DNA of 64,000 nucleotides, from contig CAKJVC010000148.1 of assembly GCA_918026815.1 (NCBI GenBank), forward strand, positions 620,001 to 684,000, given 5' to 3'. Below the pieces are notes generated by a model, which was given only the letters and a program-made list of their open reading frames with translations, made no database searches and was not told the origin of the DNA. The position numbers and the translations under genes are program-made. Every line of letters begins with the position of its first letter. Within the stretch, counting starts at the first letter, position 1. Below, one piece after another: positions 1-11,833 of the stretch. The DNA comes from Chalara sp. BL73. Its lineage: Eukaryota; Ascomycota; Leotiomycetes; Helotiales.

Positions 1-880
1 GGCAGAATAATTTCGACTGAAGAAAGGCGTTGTTAAACTGTTGAGACAAGGCCAAAACATCGACCCAGCGGAGCGGCGATCGTGCGAAAATGATGCTATG
101 ATAGTGGATAGCCACAAGCACGGAAAACTGCCAACCACTAGGTAGCCACCACATGAGGCTACGGCAAGTTCTATTAAGCGTGCGGCTCTTGTTATCCACA
201 GCACCTTTCCTAATCTAATTCTACCACCTTATTACATAGCTCCATTCTCCCTTAACACGAACATGTCTTGCAGTGTTAATCTTTTTGATCACAAAACAAC
301 TGTCAATTTCGAAAATATCTATCGAAGAACTATACCAAAGGAAGCCATTTTCATCAAGAAATTAAAATAAGGCTAGCTATGAACACAGGTTTTATAGAAG
401 GATGAGGTGTTCTCACTCTGGAAAAAAAGTTTAATTTGAGTTAGAAGGTACCAAGTTCTGCGAAATGTAGATAGCAATGATTACCTAATACATCCAGTTG
501 CCGACTTTGCCTAAGATGGTAGCGGTGTTTTGAAGGAGAGTTTGTGAAGTATTGACTGTCCCGAATGAAAGTGTCTGAAGTTCTCTCTAATATCGGAGAA
601 GGTGTGGCTTATTTATTGAAGTGCTAACTACTAATATATAAACCTTTTCGCTTTTTTACACGGCATTCCAATGAATTCATCCTGAGCCCAAATGTGGAGG
701 TAAAGAGGCACATTAACAAGTTAGGAAATAGACTATATTTCAAGACTACTACGCAATTCCCCGAACCCCCTGCACCTTCTTTCCTGTGAAAGTCCGTAAC
801 TTCCATATACAACTCTCAGAGACACAATGTGGCACATCCATTCATGTGTCACAATAGTGGAAAATGCTAGTTAGCTGCCC
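1..880. other. Gene-free stretch
   Basis: I see no convincing coding exon here. The only open frame (624-812, minus) is short, has no recognisable motif and continues into nothing on either side. The part nearest 880 is probably the 3' flank of the small cysteine-rich gene that ends at 881. Confidence 0.5.
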
Positions 881-1114
881 TTAAGGACAGCCCATGCAGC
901 CATTCTGAGAATGGTAAGTGCTTCTGAAATTCACTCTGGGGTAGGAGTTTCTTACGCAACAAGCAACAACATACCCCTGGTCGCATGTGCAGCAGCCTCT
1001 GCCTGAACAGGCTCTCGTCTCAAGGGTTCCGATGAGGTGTTCATTGACCTCTACTGCTGCCCCCATAATAGTGGCTGCCAGTGTGACAAGGAGTGCAAGG
1101 GAAATGAGCTTCAT
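881..1114 (-). CDS. Small cysteine-rich secreted peptide precursor
   Basis: The start chosen is the ATG at 1114-1112, because it begins directly with a signal peptide (MKLISLALLV..., Ala-rich h-region, cleavage near MGA-AVEV). Reading further upstream only adds a charged tail. A short pro-region ends in LETR, followed by a compact Cys-rich core. A 51-base intron (905-955; GTAAGA donor, CTTAC branch, TTCTCAG acceptor) fits well. Exons are then 956-1114 and 881-904, giving 60 residues whose last 26 carry eight cysteines in the spacing C, CC, C, CC, C, C. If the intron is retained the frame stays open, giving 77 residues with the same cysteines. I do not recognise the family. Size, secretion signal and Cys density are those of fungal small secreted proteins, which include effectors, antimicrobial peptides and processed peptides; none of these roles is shown. 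Confidence 0.7.
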   Translation of the reverse strand: MKLISLALLVTLAATIMGAAVEVNEHLIGTLETRACSGRGCCTCDQGYVVACCVRNSYPRVNFRSTYHSQNGCMGCP

Positions 1115-1801
1115 GGTGTTCAGTAAAGGTATATTGGGGATCGTTCGACTTTTTTTCCCAAGTCTTGCTTTTTGTAAGTATGGTTTGCTTGGAAGAGGAG
1201 TGTGGTAGTTGATATCTATCCAGGACACGCAGGACGGACGGACGTTTTATAGACTTTGAAAGGAGCTATGACGGGGTTTCTGAATCTACCCCTCCTCTAC
1301 GGAAGTACAGTGGTGAAGTATCCGAATAGTGCTAGACCTGATTTTGAACCTTTCTGCTGCTACAATATGCCCCCAGTTAATACAATTGAGTTTTGGCTAC
1401 GTAATACAGAAAGATGTAACTTACCTTTGAAAGAATAAAAGAAAGATTCCGGGTTTTGTCAATAGGGGTCAGCGGGCATAACCATGCCTTGTCTCGTATA
1501 GTAATTAATTCCCTCCTTTAAACTCTAAATTATTAGCTAGAAACACGTAAAAAGTTAAACGGGAAAGGGGATACTACCTCCTTAGCTTTAACCTTCGAGC
1601 TACTATCCAGTTATTCCCACTTCTCCTTGGCGTGAGCCAGGCAGTTTGGCAGGCTTATTTGTCCCAACTGTCAAATTGGAGTTTGAGCCATACCACACCG
1701 ACTAATAAAAACTACATACCATTGTCAATTCCCTTTGCAGTCGCCTTTACGTCCATATTAACAGTTATACTAGTCTTTTGGACGTTATAAGCACATTATC
1801 A
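1115..1801. other. Divergent intergenic region
   Basis: This lies between the minus-strand Cys-rich peptide gene and the plus-strand sulfotransferase-like gene and should hold both promoters. It is AT-rich. The open frame 1256-1438 has no family features. No operator or repeat was recognised. Confidence 0.5.
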
Positions 1802-2709
1802 ATGGCTGCTAGCATCCCTTATACCCGGAAGCCAACAACCGATATTTTTACAAACGACACCTCAATCAATCGCAGGGAATGCCAACGTAAAGTACCAATG
1901 AGAGTTCTCGCACTCGGTCTTGGGCGTACTGGGACAGTTTGTAAGTTGCTGCGCCTTGGAATTATGGTAATCAGTGACTAATGTTTAATCTAGCTTTACG
2001 TATAGCTCTACAGAAACTAGGATATACGGATACGTATCATATGATGTCTGCAAGCGTCGAGAATCCTCCGGATTGCCTTATGTGGCAAGACGCGCTAGCA
2101 GCAAAGTACGATGGGAAAGGGAGATTTGGGGTTGAGGAATGGGATGCCCTACTTGGTCATTGTCAGGCTGTCTGTGACTGGCCAGCCGCCGCATTTGCAA
2201 AGGAGTTGATTGAGGCGTATCCTACAGCAAAAGTTATTCTCACAAGACGAGACGTTGACTCTTGGCACGCATCTGCTAAGAAAACAGTTCATTGGCGCGC
2301 TCACGATCCTGTCCTACAGTTCTTATCGAAATATGACTGGGCCGCCGGTCTTTACTACCCCATGCTGCGGAGATTCTGGGATTGTTTCTTTTTGTATGAT
2401 TTTGAGAGGAACGGCAAGGATATTTTTAGGCAGCATTATCAGGAAGTTCGGGACCTTGTTCCGCTAGGGAATTTGCTGGAGTATCAAGTCGATATGGGAT
2501 GGGAGCCACTATGCAAATTTCTTGGCCATCCGGTGCCACCAACACCATTCCCAAGGGCTAACGATGCGGAAAACTTTGTGACTCGTTGCAAGAAACGAAA
2601 CCTTGCACAGTTGATGAATATTGTATTCCGCATGTTTTGTATGGCGTCAATAGCCTGTACAGTTGGCTTTTTGGTGTTGAAGCTGAAGCACGAATATGTC
2701 TTCAAGTAG
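1802..2709 (+). CDS. P-loop sulfotransferase-like protein (Sulfotransfer_4 type)
   Basis: Two exons, 1802-1940 and 1994-2709, join in frame across a 53-base intron (GTAAGT donor, GACTAAT branch, TCTAG acceptor) to give 284 residues. The open frame runs 24 bases further upstream but begins with TTG, so the ATG at 1802 is used. The N-terminal MRVLALGLGRTGT is the phosphosulfate-binding loop of this family, continuing as S-L-R after splicing. VILTRRDVDSWHAS is the second nucleotide-binding element (3'-phosphate loop). A conserved-style WE-PLC-FLG-P motif follows. The last 30 residues hold a hydrophobic stretch, so the protein may be tail-anchored. Fungal members are abundant and often misnamed NAD-dependent epimerases; their acceptors are mostly unknown. 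The gene converges on the MFS gene with only 116 bases between stops. Confidence 0.85.
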
Positions 2710-2825
2710 TAGCAAGCCCTTATCTAATGAATTTGAAAGATTAGCCCCTTTCTCTACAGTAGTTATACTTAACAGGTGGGGATATGGAAAGCCCAGTTCT
2801 GTATGGCGGCACGTGTGGTTGAAAC

Positions 2826-4447
2826 TCATTCGTCTAAGTTATCTTCAACTGTAAAGCTCAAGAGGCAGCCAACAAGACCAACAAGCGCAAAGATCCACCA
2901 TGCTAGACCACTCATTTCATTCCCCAGACCAATGCTATTAAAAGTGCCAGCCATAATAGATCCTAAAGTACGAGACGCGCCGGAAATAGCACTTCCAATA
3001 CCGTGAACTGATCCGAGAAGCGACGGATGTGGACATGAGTAGTTTAAGAGAAGGAGAGTCGCTGGAAGGGCAAATGTTCTCCCAACAACTTGCGCTGTCT
3101 GGACAATCAAAATCCCCAGCCAAATAAGGCCAGTGGAATCAAATGGTAGGAGTGACAAGTACGGAGTTGAAAAGTAGGCTACTGGATATAGCCACATGGA
3201 GAGTCTGAAAGGATATAGCAGACCGTGCTTCGCGACAATGCGAGGATACAAAACCCATTGCATCGCGAGCCCTAAAATTCCGAGAACAGATAATGCAAGG
3301 CCGACTTGAGAGAGCTGGAAGCCTAAGCCGCCAGTGAAGTAGAATGGAAGGGTGGTCGGATCTTTTGCGTTACGATGCGGAGACGAGATAAATAACGGCC
3401 ATAGAGAGGATAGCCCCCTTTCATTATTAGCATTGCATCTACCTCGGAGCCAAGAACCAAAACTCACCCAAGGTGAAGATCAAGGACTGCTGTGGTGAGT
3501 AGAGCAAGGAGAAAACTACGGTTCCAGACCCGCCGAAGAGGCATAGGCTTTTTCACGGCCATTTCGGTTACCGATCTATTCGAGGCAATAACGTGACCTT
3601 CTCCATCATCAGAGTAACGACGATATGAATCACCGATGTTTCGTAGTAGAGAATAGCCTCGCCTCCTACCAAAAAGGCTCCCGAAACGGCGTCGCATACC
3701 TTTAAGGCCGTAGTCTTGCCAGGGCCGCCGGTTTGGGGCAGTCTCTCTTAGACCAAGCCAAACCACTAGAGCATCTAAGGAAAGCAAGATCGCGCATAAT
3801 ACATTCGGCGCAGCGTATGGATATCGCAACATCCATGCCACTCCGCCAACGCCACCGAAGACCGAATTTTGACCAAACAGTGCGGGATATCTTTCGGCAG
3901 GATGTGCCAAAGAAGCTCCGAGGACTAAAAAGCAATCAGACACAGAATTGAAAGAAGCCAGAATCTTACTTGGACCCAAAGTATTGGCAATGTTAAATGC
4001 CAAAGGCAGAAGCAGGAAAGCTCTGGGATGGTAGTCTCGAGAAACATTCTCCGCAAGGGCGGCTCTGGCAGCACCTACGGTGCCGTTGATGCTACCAGCA
4101 AAGATTCTCCAGATCAGGAACGCTTCGTAGGATTTAGAAAATGCTACACCGATATTTGAAACGCTAGTGCCGATCAACCCTATAATCAAGACAGGCTTTC
4201 TGCCGGCTGTATCGGCAATGCGGCCCCACCAGATGGCGGAAAGCACCTGTGTTGCAGTGAATGCGCCTTGGAGAAAACCAACTTGGACAGAGATACTGTT
4301 CGGTGTTGAACCCGCGCCGAAGGATTCTAGGTGCTTGTACATACAGGCTTGTAAACTAGCAATTTGGAAGAAATCTACCACACGAACGGAGGTGATTATG
4401 GCCAGCTGGTCCTTGTTGGGTAGTGATGCCCATGAAACCGGGGTCAT
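2826..4447 (-). CDS. MFS transporter (YCR023C/peptide-transporter-like, 12 TM)
   Basis: Exons are 3970-4447, 3468-3924 and 2826-3417; the sum is in frame and gives about 508 residues. The first intron (3925-3969) is only 45 bases, a multiple of three without stops; removing it restores the family motif LGPILG. The second (3418-3467) ends in AAG and restores the loop before LPFYFTGGLG. Family hallmarks are LPNKDQLAI near the start, the motif-A loop G-RIADTAGRKPVLI and AFNIANTLGP. The ATG at 4447 fits the usual family start. The frame stays open to 4510, but only from TTG, directly after a perfect branch/acceptor (TTAACTAAT ... CTATCAG), so an extra upstream exon is possible. The protein is probably a plasma- or vacuolar-membrane exporter; substrate unknown. 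Confidence 0.82.
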
Positions 4448-6056
4448 AACTCTAACCAAATTCCAATCAAGTGCTGGATCAAGAATGCCTCTTGGCTGAT
4501 ACGGAGGCAATACTGATAGGTATTAATTAGTTAACAAATTCCCTGAAGTCTGCAAAATAAATAGAGTATCTGATACACCGCGACGAAGAGTCTAGTAAAA
4601 TAAATATACAAGTATAAATTATGCTTTATAGAAGGGATAACGAAATGTTTCAGGAATAATCTCCGCACTTAATACAATACGAACTCTCTAGCTGCCGACA
4701 ATGATCCAGACCAGGATTACGACGGAGTAAAATTTCCATGCGTGCTGTTACGAGGACAATGAAGTTTATTCTTGGTTAAAAAAAAAAAAGCTTATGGAGA
4801 CAAAACTTTATGCAAAACTAGTGATACAGTTCGCATACAGATAGGAGGGTTCGGGCCGAAGGGGAAGTTCAAATCTATCCACACTTTTTAAGTTCATTAT
4901 ATGGTTTTACTAGGCATATAAGCGTTACAAATGTACATCGTATTTGGGATTAAGTATTGCTAGGTAGGGGTTACTCTAGGCTGTGCCTAGGCAAGAGTGA
5001 GTATAGATGCATTGAAATTGCTTTTAGGTTTATGGGCCCTTTTATTCACAGCCAACTAATTCTACAGGGGAGCATGGCCACGAGAGCTTGTTCATGGCGG
5101 AATCCTGGCTCCGGTGCCATTTGCGTGTCGATCCCGGTTATTCCGCTTTGCACAACTAACGAACTCTAATCAGGATCGCTGTAAACAAGGGGATCTACTC
5201 CAAATCTCCTTTCTCCTATGCAGCGGTCAGTTTCTCATAATTACGCAAATGTATATTTTGGAACATACATATTTTTTGTCGAGCTTTTTGAGTTTACTTT
5301 ATGCATGATATCACGTATAAAAAGTAGGGATACATCTCATGTTTAGTAGCGTTTAACTTATACAATAATATTAGAAAATATAACATAAGCATAATCTAGT
5401 TATACCAGACCATCAAGGAGCGCCACCCTGGCATATGTAATAATATCTAATGGGATTTTTGAGTATTATTTAGAATAAAGTGGCCCATGGTAATAACGAG
5501 CCCATCCCTACTCCCATGATACTATAGGTTTCAGTCATCCCATTTAACAAACTTTAATCCTTGGCAAGTTACCTAAGGCTTGTTTAAATGGGGATAGTGT
5601 GAAAATCCGCCGAGAAGTTTAGTATGTGTTTCTAAATTCTAATGTTAAGTTTACATGGAATCCAATCAACCATGTATCAAAGCATGCTCTATCGAATGGT
5701 ACAACGTTTTTACTCTCTATCTACGTACCCAGGAGAGCTTCAGGTTGCAAGGCTATGACTTGCCAGTAGAGATCAAACAAGGAGATCAGTGGAACTTCTC
5801 AAAGTGTTCTCGCATTCCCCATGTAGTACAAACCCTCCTGTTAGCTTGTTCCAGTACAGCAAGAAAACAAAGCAAAGTGGTGCCCACTGGCAACACCATT
5901 GGGACAAAAACCAGGAACGAGAATAGAAACGAGAATGGGCCAGGCGAATTTTTACAACATACCTTCTCCGAGGGTGCCTCAATTTTTCTCAGTCAGTCCA
6001 TCTCGCTTACCCTCCAGAACCTTTACCAAAATTGAGCTAGGCTAACGCCATAACAG
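4448..6056. other. AT-rich intergenic stretch, with unresolved 5' exon of the arylsulfotransferase gene
   Basis: This is the shared upstream region of the minus-strand MFS gene and the plus-strand arylsulfotransferase-family gene. Roughly 4500-5650 is AT-rich with no supportable exon. The open frame 5655-6035 shows no family features. The first exon of the arylsulfotransferase (start plus signal sequence) must lie in the last part, upstream of the acceptor at 6054-6056, but I could not define it. Confidence 0.5.
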
Positions 6057-7812
6057 CGGCCAGATCTTCAGCCTCCTAAGCTCCAGGTAAAAGCTCATGA
6101 CGTATCATGGGATCACCAAGGGTATATCTTCTTGGCCCCTTCGTCCACCGCACAACTAGGGCCTTACATCTATAGCCTCGATGGAGTAAGTGGCTTCCTC
6201 TTTATCTGCAATGAACTCTGCTCCACTTGCCCTGCTTCTATGCTCTTAAAAGCTTAAAAACCACTTACTTATTAAAATTGAAATTTACTAGAACTTGGTT
6301 TGGAGTGGATTTGGCATGCCCTGTCCTTCTAAAGTCCATGGCCCACATATCTGTACTTTCCAAGGAACACCTCATCTTTGTTTCTTCACTGGTAACCAAA
6401 TTGGCACCTTTGCACGAGGCCACGGGGTAGTCATGAACTCTGAATACCATGTGGTTGCCACCATTAGTGCCGCTGGTATCGGGATAGCCAGTGATCTTCA
6501 CGAATTCAGCCTTACGCAAGGTGGCGAGACAGCACTGATAACAATATACTGCCCAAGGCAATTTGAAATCAGTAAAGACGGCGTCCTAGGATTTGTTTGG
6601 GTGATGGAAAGCATATTCCAGGAGGTTAACGTATCTTCTGGGAAGTTGTTGTTCGAATGGCATTCACTTGATCATGTTCACCCCTCACAGAGCTACCTCG
6701 CTCTGAACACTAGCAACGACGGGATCAGCTCATCTAAGCCATGGGATTATTTCCACATCAACTCAGTTGAGAAGAATAGCGTTGGAGACTATCTTATCTC
6801 GGGACGACACACTCATTGCATCTACAAAATTTCAGGGAAGAATGGTTCCATACTTTGGCAGCTGCAGGGCAAAAATTCTAGCTTCCTCACCTCAGGATTC
6901 ACTTTTGCCTGGCAACATGACGCACGCTGGTTGCAGGAAAATAGCACAACCACTGTCGTCTCGCTCTTTGATAACGGTCGCACTCAGGACATCGTAGATT
7001 CGGGTTCCTCATCTGGCAAGATAATATCCATAAACCACGAAAACGCTACAGCTAGTCTCATTGCCCAGTATTACCCTACCTTTGCGCCTACGGGCCTGGC
7101 GCCATCCATAAGCCAAGGTAACCTGCAGAGCATCGACAACGGGAATGTATTCATTGGATGGGGTGCCGAGCCTTTTATCTCTGAGCACCTAGCCAATGGC
7201 ACTGCTGTATGGAGTGCTACCTGGGACGACAAAAGCCCAAATTATAGAGCGTTTAAGGGAGATTGGAACGGATGCCCAAATCATACCCTTCCCGCAGTAT
7301 GGTCATATGCGCGGACTAACTCTTCTCGAACGGCTATCTATGTGAGCTGGAATGGAGCGACTAATGTTCATTCCTGGGCTGTGTATACGGCAGCCTTGCC
7401 AGACACACCAGCCACAAGAATAGATATAACGGTAAAAAAAACTGGATTCGAGACTCTCATTTGGCTAGATCACTACTCTCCTTGGATTATAGTGGAAGCA
7501 CTCGATATCAACAGGAAGGGACTTAGAAATTCTAGCATATTTCAGACTATCGTTCCTAGCAGCAGCATTGAAGCTAGCTGCGGTGATTCGCATTGTTTAG
7601 GCGCCGTGGCTTTTCAAAACCGCCCGCAGAATCTCATCCAGGAGCGTTGGGGATATGATATGGTAGGATTCGTTCTCATCATCTCAATCATGACGCTTGT
7701 AGTTGCCCTTTTCCTTACTTGCCAGTTGCGTATAAAGTTTAAGCAATATCTAATTTCGAGATATTTGCGTTTGAAGGTGGGAAGTTGTGGCGGAGGTACG
7801 GTTAACCGATAG
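6057..7812 (+). CDS. Arylsulfotransferase (ASST) family protein, membrane anchored, 5' exon missing
   Basis: The exon 6292-7812 opens in mid-domain with NLVWSGFG. Directly upstream, 6057-6185 encodes the preceding family segment RPDLQPPKLQV ... GYIFLAPSS ... GPYIYSLDG and ends in GTAAGT. The 106-base intron 6186-6291 joins the two in phase 0. A GGCTAAC branch and ACAG acceptor at 6056 show that at least one more 5' exon exists. Family features (PF14269 type) are RGHGVV, DLHEF, SIFQEV-V-SGK-LFEWHSLDHV, WDYFHINSV, and YLISGRHTHCIYKISG followed by the beta-propeller repeats. A transmembrane helix sits near residue 450 of the main exon with a short basic cytosolic tail, so the large domain should face the secretory lumen or outside. 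Sulfotransfer activity is assumed from family only; fungal members are uncharacterised. Confidence 0.82.
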
Positions 7813-8767
7813 AACACAGCTAATGGTAATGAAATGAGGTTATGCACCCAGGATGCAAATTGCGCTTCAGGATTTTAGTGAGCGTAGTAGCAGCAACAAA
7901 CAAACCACAAAATAATCGACAGCGAAAGCCGGCATAACCTGCATTTATTAGCAATCTTAAAATATGCATAGCGATTTAAAAGTGACTTAGATCTTTCAAG
8001 TATTAGGGCTGAGCCATGGCTAATTTCTTACTCAACGTCAAACTTAACAAAACCATGTGTCTAAAGCGCGCAATAATCAGTCCTTTACTCTGGAACAAGA
8101 GACCAAATAGGCCCTGGAGTGGTTTTCACGCATGTCCTCAACGTGGGTAGCCAAGTATGAACATAGCGGTGGGAAGTCTTGTAGTATCCTCCCTAGCTTA
8201 AATAAATCTCATTACATTCTGCTATCATAATGTCTGAAATTACCAGCAACAAAGAAGTAGGCATTAGCCATTAAATCTCCTGTACCACTGTCGCGAGGCA
8301 ACATGTATCATATCTCTGTAGTATGCATATTTCGACCTGCACTAACAGCCAAAACGCTAGCCACGTCCCATGAATCCAGTCGAAGCCGCTAACGAAACAT
8401 GCCATGCATGGTAGGATGAATATAAGAGAACGATACCCTTCTTGCAGTCAACAACAAATAAATATAGTTCAAATATCCACCCTTATCCTCGTTACCTTCT
8501 CGCACTTCTCTTCTTGCAATACTTCCCCGCATCAACCTTTGGTTGAGTTGTGTTCCTATCCACCAATGTCTCATAGTGGTCATCTATCGTCTAAGTACTT
8601 AGGGCTACGAAGTATACCATTTCTTGGCCGGCAGTCAATGTATCAGCAATATTTTCAAGTAATAAACTATATATTGTACAATGGCGTCCCCTAGTTTCTT
8701 ACATACAAGGGTCGTCAGGCGGCGGGAAGAGTCTCACCGAACAGAACTCAGTTTCAAATCATCGTCG
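7813..8767. other. Convergent intergenic region
   Basis: This holds the 3' flanks of the arylsulfotransferase-family gene (+) and the kinase gene (-). The open frames at 8389-8694 on both strands overlap each other and have no recognisable features. I see no hairpin terminator, repeat or RNA gene. Confidence 0.5.
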
Positions 8768-11700
8768 TCAATTCATGTCTTCAGATCCTGCCTCGACAAT
8801 GATGGAGTTTCCAGAGTCTAAACTCGGCAAAGTATCTGCCGTTTCTGCCGTTTCTGCTGTATCTGTACGAGGATGGCCTTGCTCCCATGGAACGGGTGCC
8901 GCTGATTGTGAGCTAAACTGACGGCCAGTAGCCATTGATTCGCGAAGCCTGACCTCGTGTTCTTGTTGTGACTGGAGAGGCAGTTCAGCATGCTGAGCCG
9001 GTGCAGTTTTATCCTGATCGTCCTGATGCATATGAACAACCACACTAGGAACGGGGGGTACTTCGGAGCTTGCATGAGAAGGCACCTCCGCAATGGTATC
9101 CATCTCTGGGATCTCTGATCTGGCACACTCAACTATAGATGCGAGTGTATCAGCAACATCTTTCGCTTTTGGCCTCGTGTCGGGGTCGACATCTAACACC
9201 TTTTTTACGAGATTGAGAACTTGCGCCAGACTTCCGTTAGGATTTATGGATATTGGAGGCTGGGACCGTAGCCTCTTCATTTCGTCTTTTACGCCCGGCC
9301 GCACCACGGCTATCCTTTCCTTGGTGATGTAGAAAAAGGCCTCGTTCGCAGTGACGTTGTCACCATACTCCGGTGATTGAAAGCGTGAGTTATCGAAGTT
9401 TTGTCTAGCTGATGTGCCTCCGATTGTCCAGACAAGGACTTCCATGAGCACGCAGCCGAATGACCAAATATCATAGGGCCGAGACAATCTCAAGCCGCCA
9501 GGTTTACTTTGGTCATTAGATGTTTTTGGAACTTTACTTTCAGGTGCCGCGTAAGTAATTGTCCCACGAAATCGCTCTGTTGCTTCGCTAGGCATTCCTG
9601 TTCCTGAACGTTTGCTGTGAAATTTTCCGATTCCAAAGTCGGCGATCTGAAAAAGCCCATAGCTCGGCACAGGATTTCTGATTTGGCAGATCATGTCTTG
9701 TAAGAAGAATAAGATATTTTCAGGCTTGATGTCATGATGGTAGCCAGAACCTTCTCGATTCTGCTCGGGAGTAGCAAAGTCGACGTCTAAAAACTCTGGT
9801 GTGATATTGGTCGCATTTTTGCGGGATTTCTTGTGGATTTCGCAAATGCCTCTCGCAAGACCCTCCATTTGACTCCAAATCCAAGCGAGGAACTCTTTAT
9901 TCTTCTTGGAATTCGGCAACATGAAATCTTCGGGATCTTTGCGGCCCATAAAGTCTTTGAGATTACAGTCTGCAAGCGGAAAAAGAAAATGACAGTCTTC
10001 TCCTTTGTAGTATGTGCCTAATAGTTTGATTATGTGGTCATGCTGTAGGTTCCCAAGCCCTTGTAGTATGAGTACTTCATTCTTGAACGCTTCGTTTGTT
10101 TTAGCCACATCGATCCGGCTTCGTCGAGCGACAACCTTCATTGCAAGTTCAGGATTATTTTCCTATAGATAGTAATCAGACGACTTTCTTTTTATCTTCT
10201 CTAATATCTGTTGAGTTACCTTTGGAGTCTGGTATAGCTTTTGGTGACTCGGCTCAAGTCTGATTCTATAGACAGTGCTATAAGCCCCAGTAGCTAGTTT
10301 CGTCTTTGTGAGGAAAGGGACAATTATATCCTCTTCAAATCTTTGAGATTGCCCAAGAACTTTAAAAGTAGCCGCTTGGAAAATCCATTGATCTTTATAG
10401 CAACAAGTATAAGCCGTACGAAGGTCTTGGCGAAGCCATCGAGGTGGCTCGCAGGGCAGTGGAAACTTGATTTCGCCGGACTCCTGATAGGAAAGCATAT
10501 GCTCAGGGAGTTGGAGATTAAACCCAGTATACACACATAGTAAGAGTAGCAAGCGCGCATCGCGATACATCCTGTCTGCTAGCTTTCTCCTCCCTGATAT
10601 ATCGTAGGTCGATATCTTTAATCCAGCGCACTCGTCTTCAATCAGTTCGTGAAAAAGCTCGCGAGGGGTAAGCTCCTCCAGTTTGTCTTGGGGAATGTAC
10701 CATGGTTTCTGGTTCGTAGAATTAACAAGCTGTGCCCTGTACCGTTCAATAGCATTTTTAGGTAGATCAATAGGCACCATCTTTTTGGTGACCTCCAATG
10801 TTCTTGTAATGCTGATGCTTAAGTTTGTATGACCTTGGCGCTCGTATGATGCCGTGACTGCCTCTGCTTCTACCCAATCCTCGCAGCAAAACAAGCGACG
10901 AGTTTCGCGGATACTCTGGGCGTGACTGTCGCAAATACAGGTAATAGTACAAATACCTTGATCAAGGCGTAGTTCCTGACCAGGTTGGCAGTACTTTTCA
11001 GCAAAATTTTTCTTTTCTTCTATTAGTGAGTAGTTTTCCTCAGGTTTTACTCTGTTGTTCAGGCTTATCAATGAATAGCTCTCTTGCCCCGTGTTTTCTT
11101 CGGTGTCTTCGTTCTGAAGTTGAAGAACGTTCTTCTTAAAGGCCCGAATCCGTGTTTTGACCGTAACTTGCACAGACTGTGAGAATTGTGGCGATAAGGT
11201 ATTGGATCGTGGAGGCGGTGAGGGCGCTTCAAAGGTAGGTTCAGATTCGGAAAAATTCGAAGGAATTTGAGATCGAATGCCCACCGATCCAGTAGGACAA
11301 AGCGAAATATCTTCTACAAAGTCTGGAAATTGTGGTGATAAAGTATTTGATCGTAGAGGTGGTGAGAACTCCTCAAAATCAGATACAGATTCGGTGGACC
11401 CTGAAAAACTTCGAGCTCGTAGGCCCTTCGATTCATCTGAATTAGGTAAATTATCTTGCTGTTCGCTGGGAAGCCTTGTAGTGTCAAGAGACGTTTGTGA
11501 TGTTAAGCCATTGGACGGGCCAGTAGGTGCTCTCTGGATGCTTAGAGAATTGTTTACGGGAATTGGTGTCTCTCCAACGCCATCAGCATTTATATTAGAG
11601 TTGGGCATATAGGCAGATGGTTGCGGCGTTCTAATCTCCGGCAGTGATTTTGAAGGAGGAGTTCCAGGCATTTGACCAGGTATATCACTAGGCAGAGTCT

Positions 11701-11833
11701 CAGAAAGTGGGCGAGAGCCTGCTGTGACAAATCAGAACCAAAACGGCCGATCGAGTAAGAATAATTATTCAGAATACGTACTGTTATATCCAAATATTTG
11801 GCCTTTATGCCACCATCCGCAGCAAAACTTCAT
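8768..11833 (-). CDS. Serine/threonine protein kinase with long disordered N-terminal region
   Basis: Three exons, 11782-11833, 10220-11721 and 8768-10162, are separated by introns of 60 and 57 bases (GTACGT...CACAG and GTAACT...TATAG). They total 2949 bases, 982 residues. The start is MKFCCGWWHKG; the paired cysteines near the N terminus could be lipidated. Residues to about 200 are Ser/Pro-rich, with a repeated segment (SPPLRSNTLSPQF and SPPPRSNTLSPQF). The middle 200-490 is an unrecognised folded-looking region. The kinase domain begins near 495 (LATGAYSTVYRI) with the beta-3 lysine in AMKVV near 527. The catalytic loop is HHDIKPENIL near 660 (HHD in place of HRD), followed by ADFG near 693 and AAPES near 724. 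The tail is low-complexity. All catalytic residues are present, so activity is likely. It reads in the same direction as the CorA-like gene upstream. Such kinases expand in ascomycete lineages; function unknown. Confidence 0.85.

Noticed and set aside
4500..5650. AT-rich stretch considered as a RIP-degraded transposon remnant
   Set aside because: No residual transposase reading frame, terminal repeat or second copy is visible, so the claim cannot be supported from this window.
5655..6035. Plus-strand open frame of 126 codons before the arylsulfotransferase
   Set aside because: No family features; its frame does not join the 6057 exon with a clear donor. The true first exon probably lies nearby in another frame.
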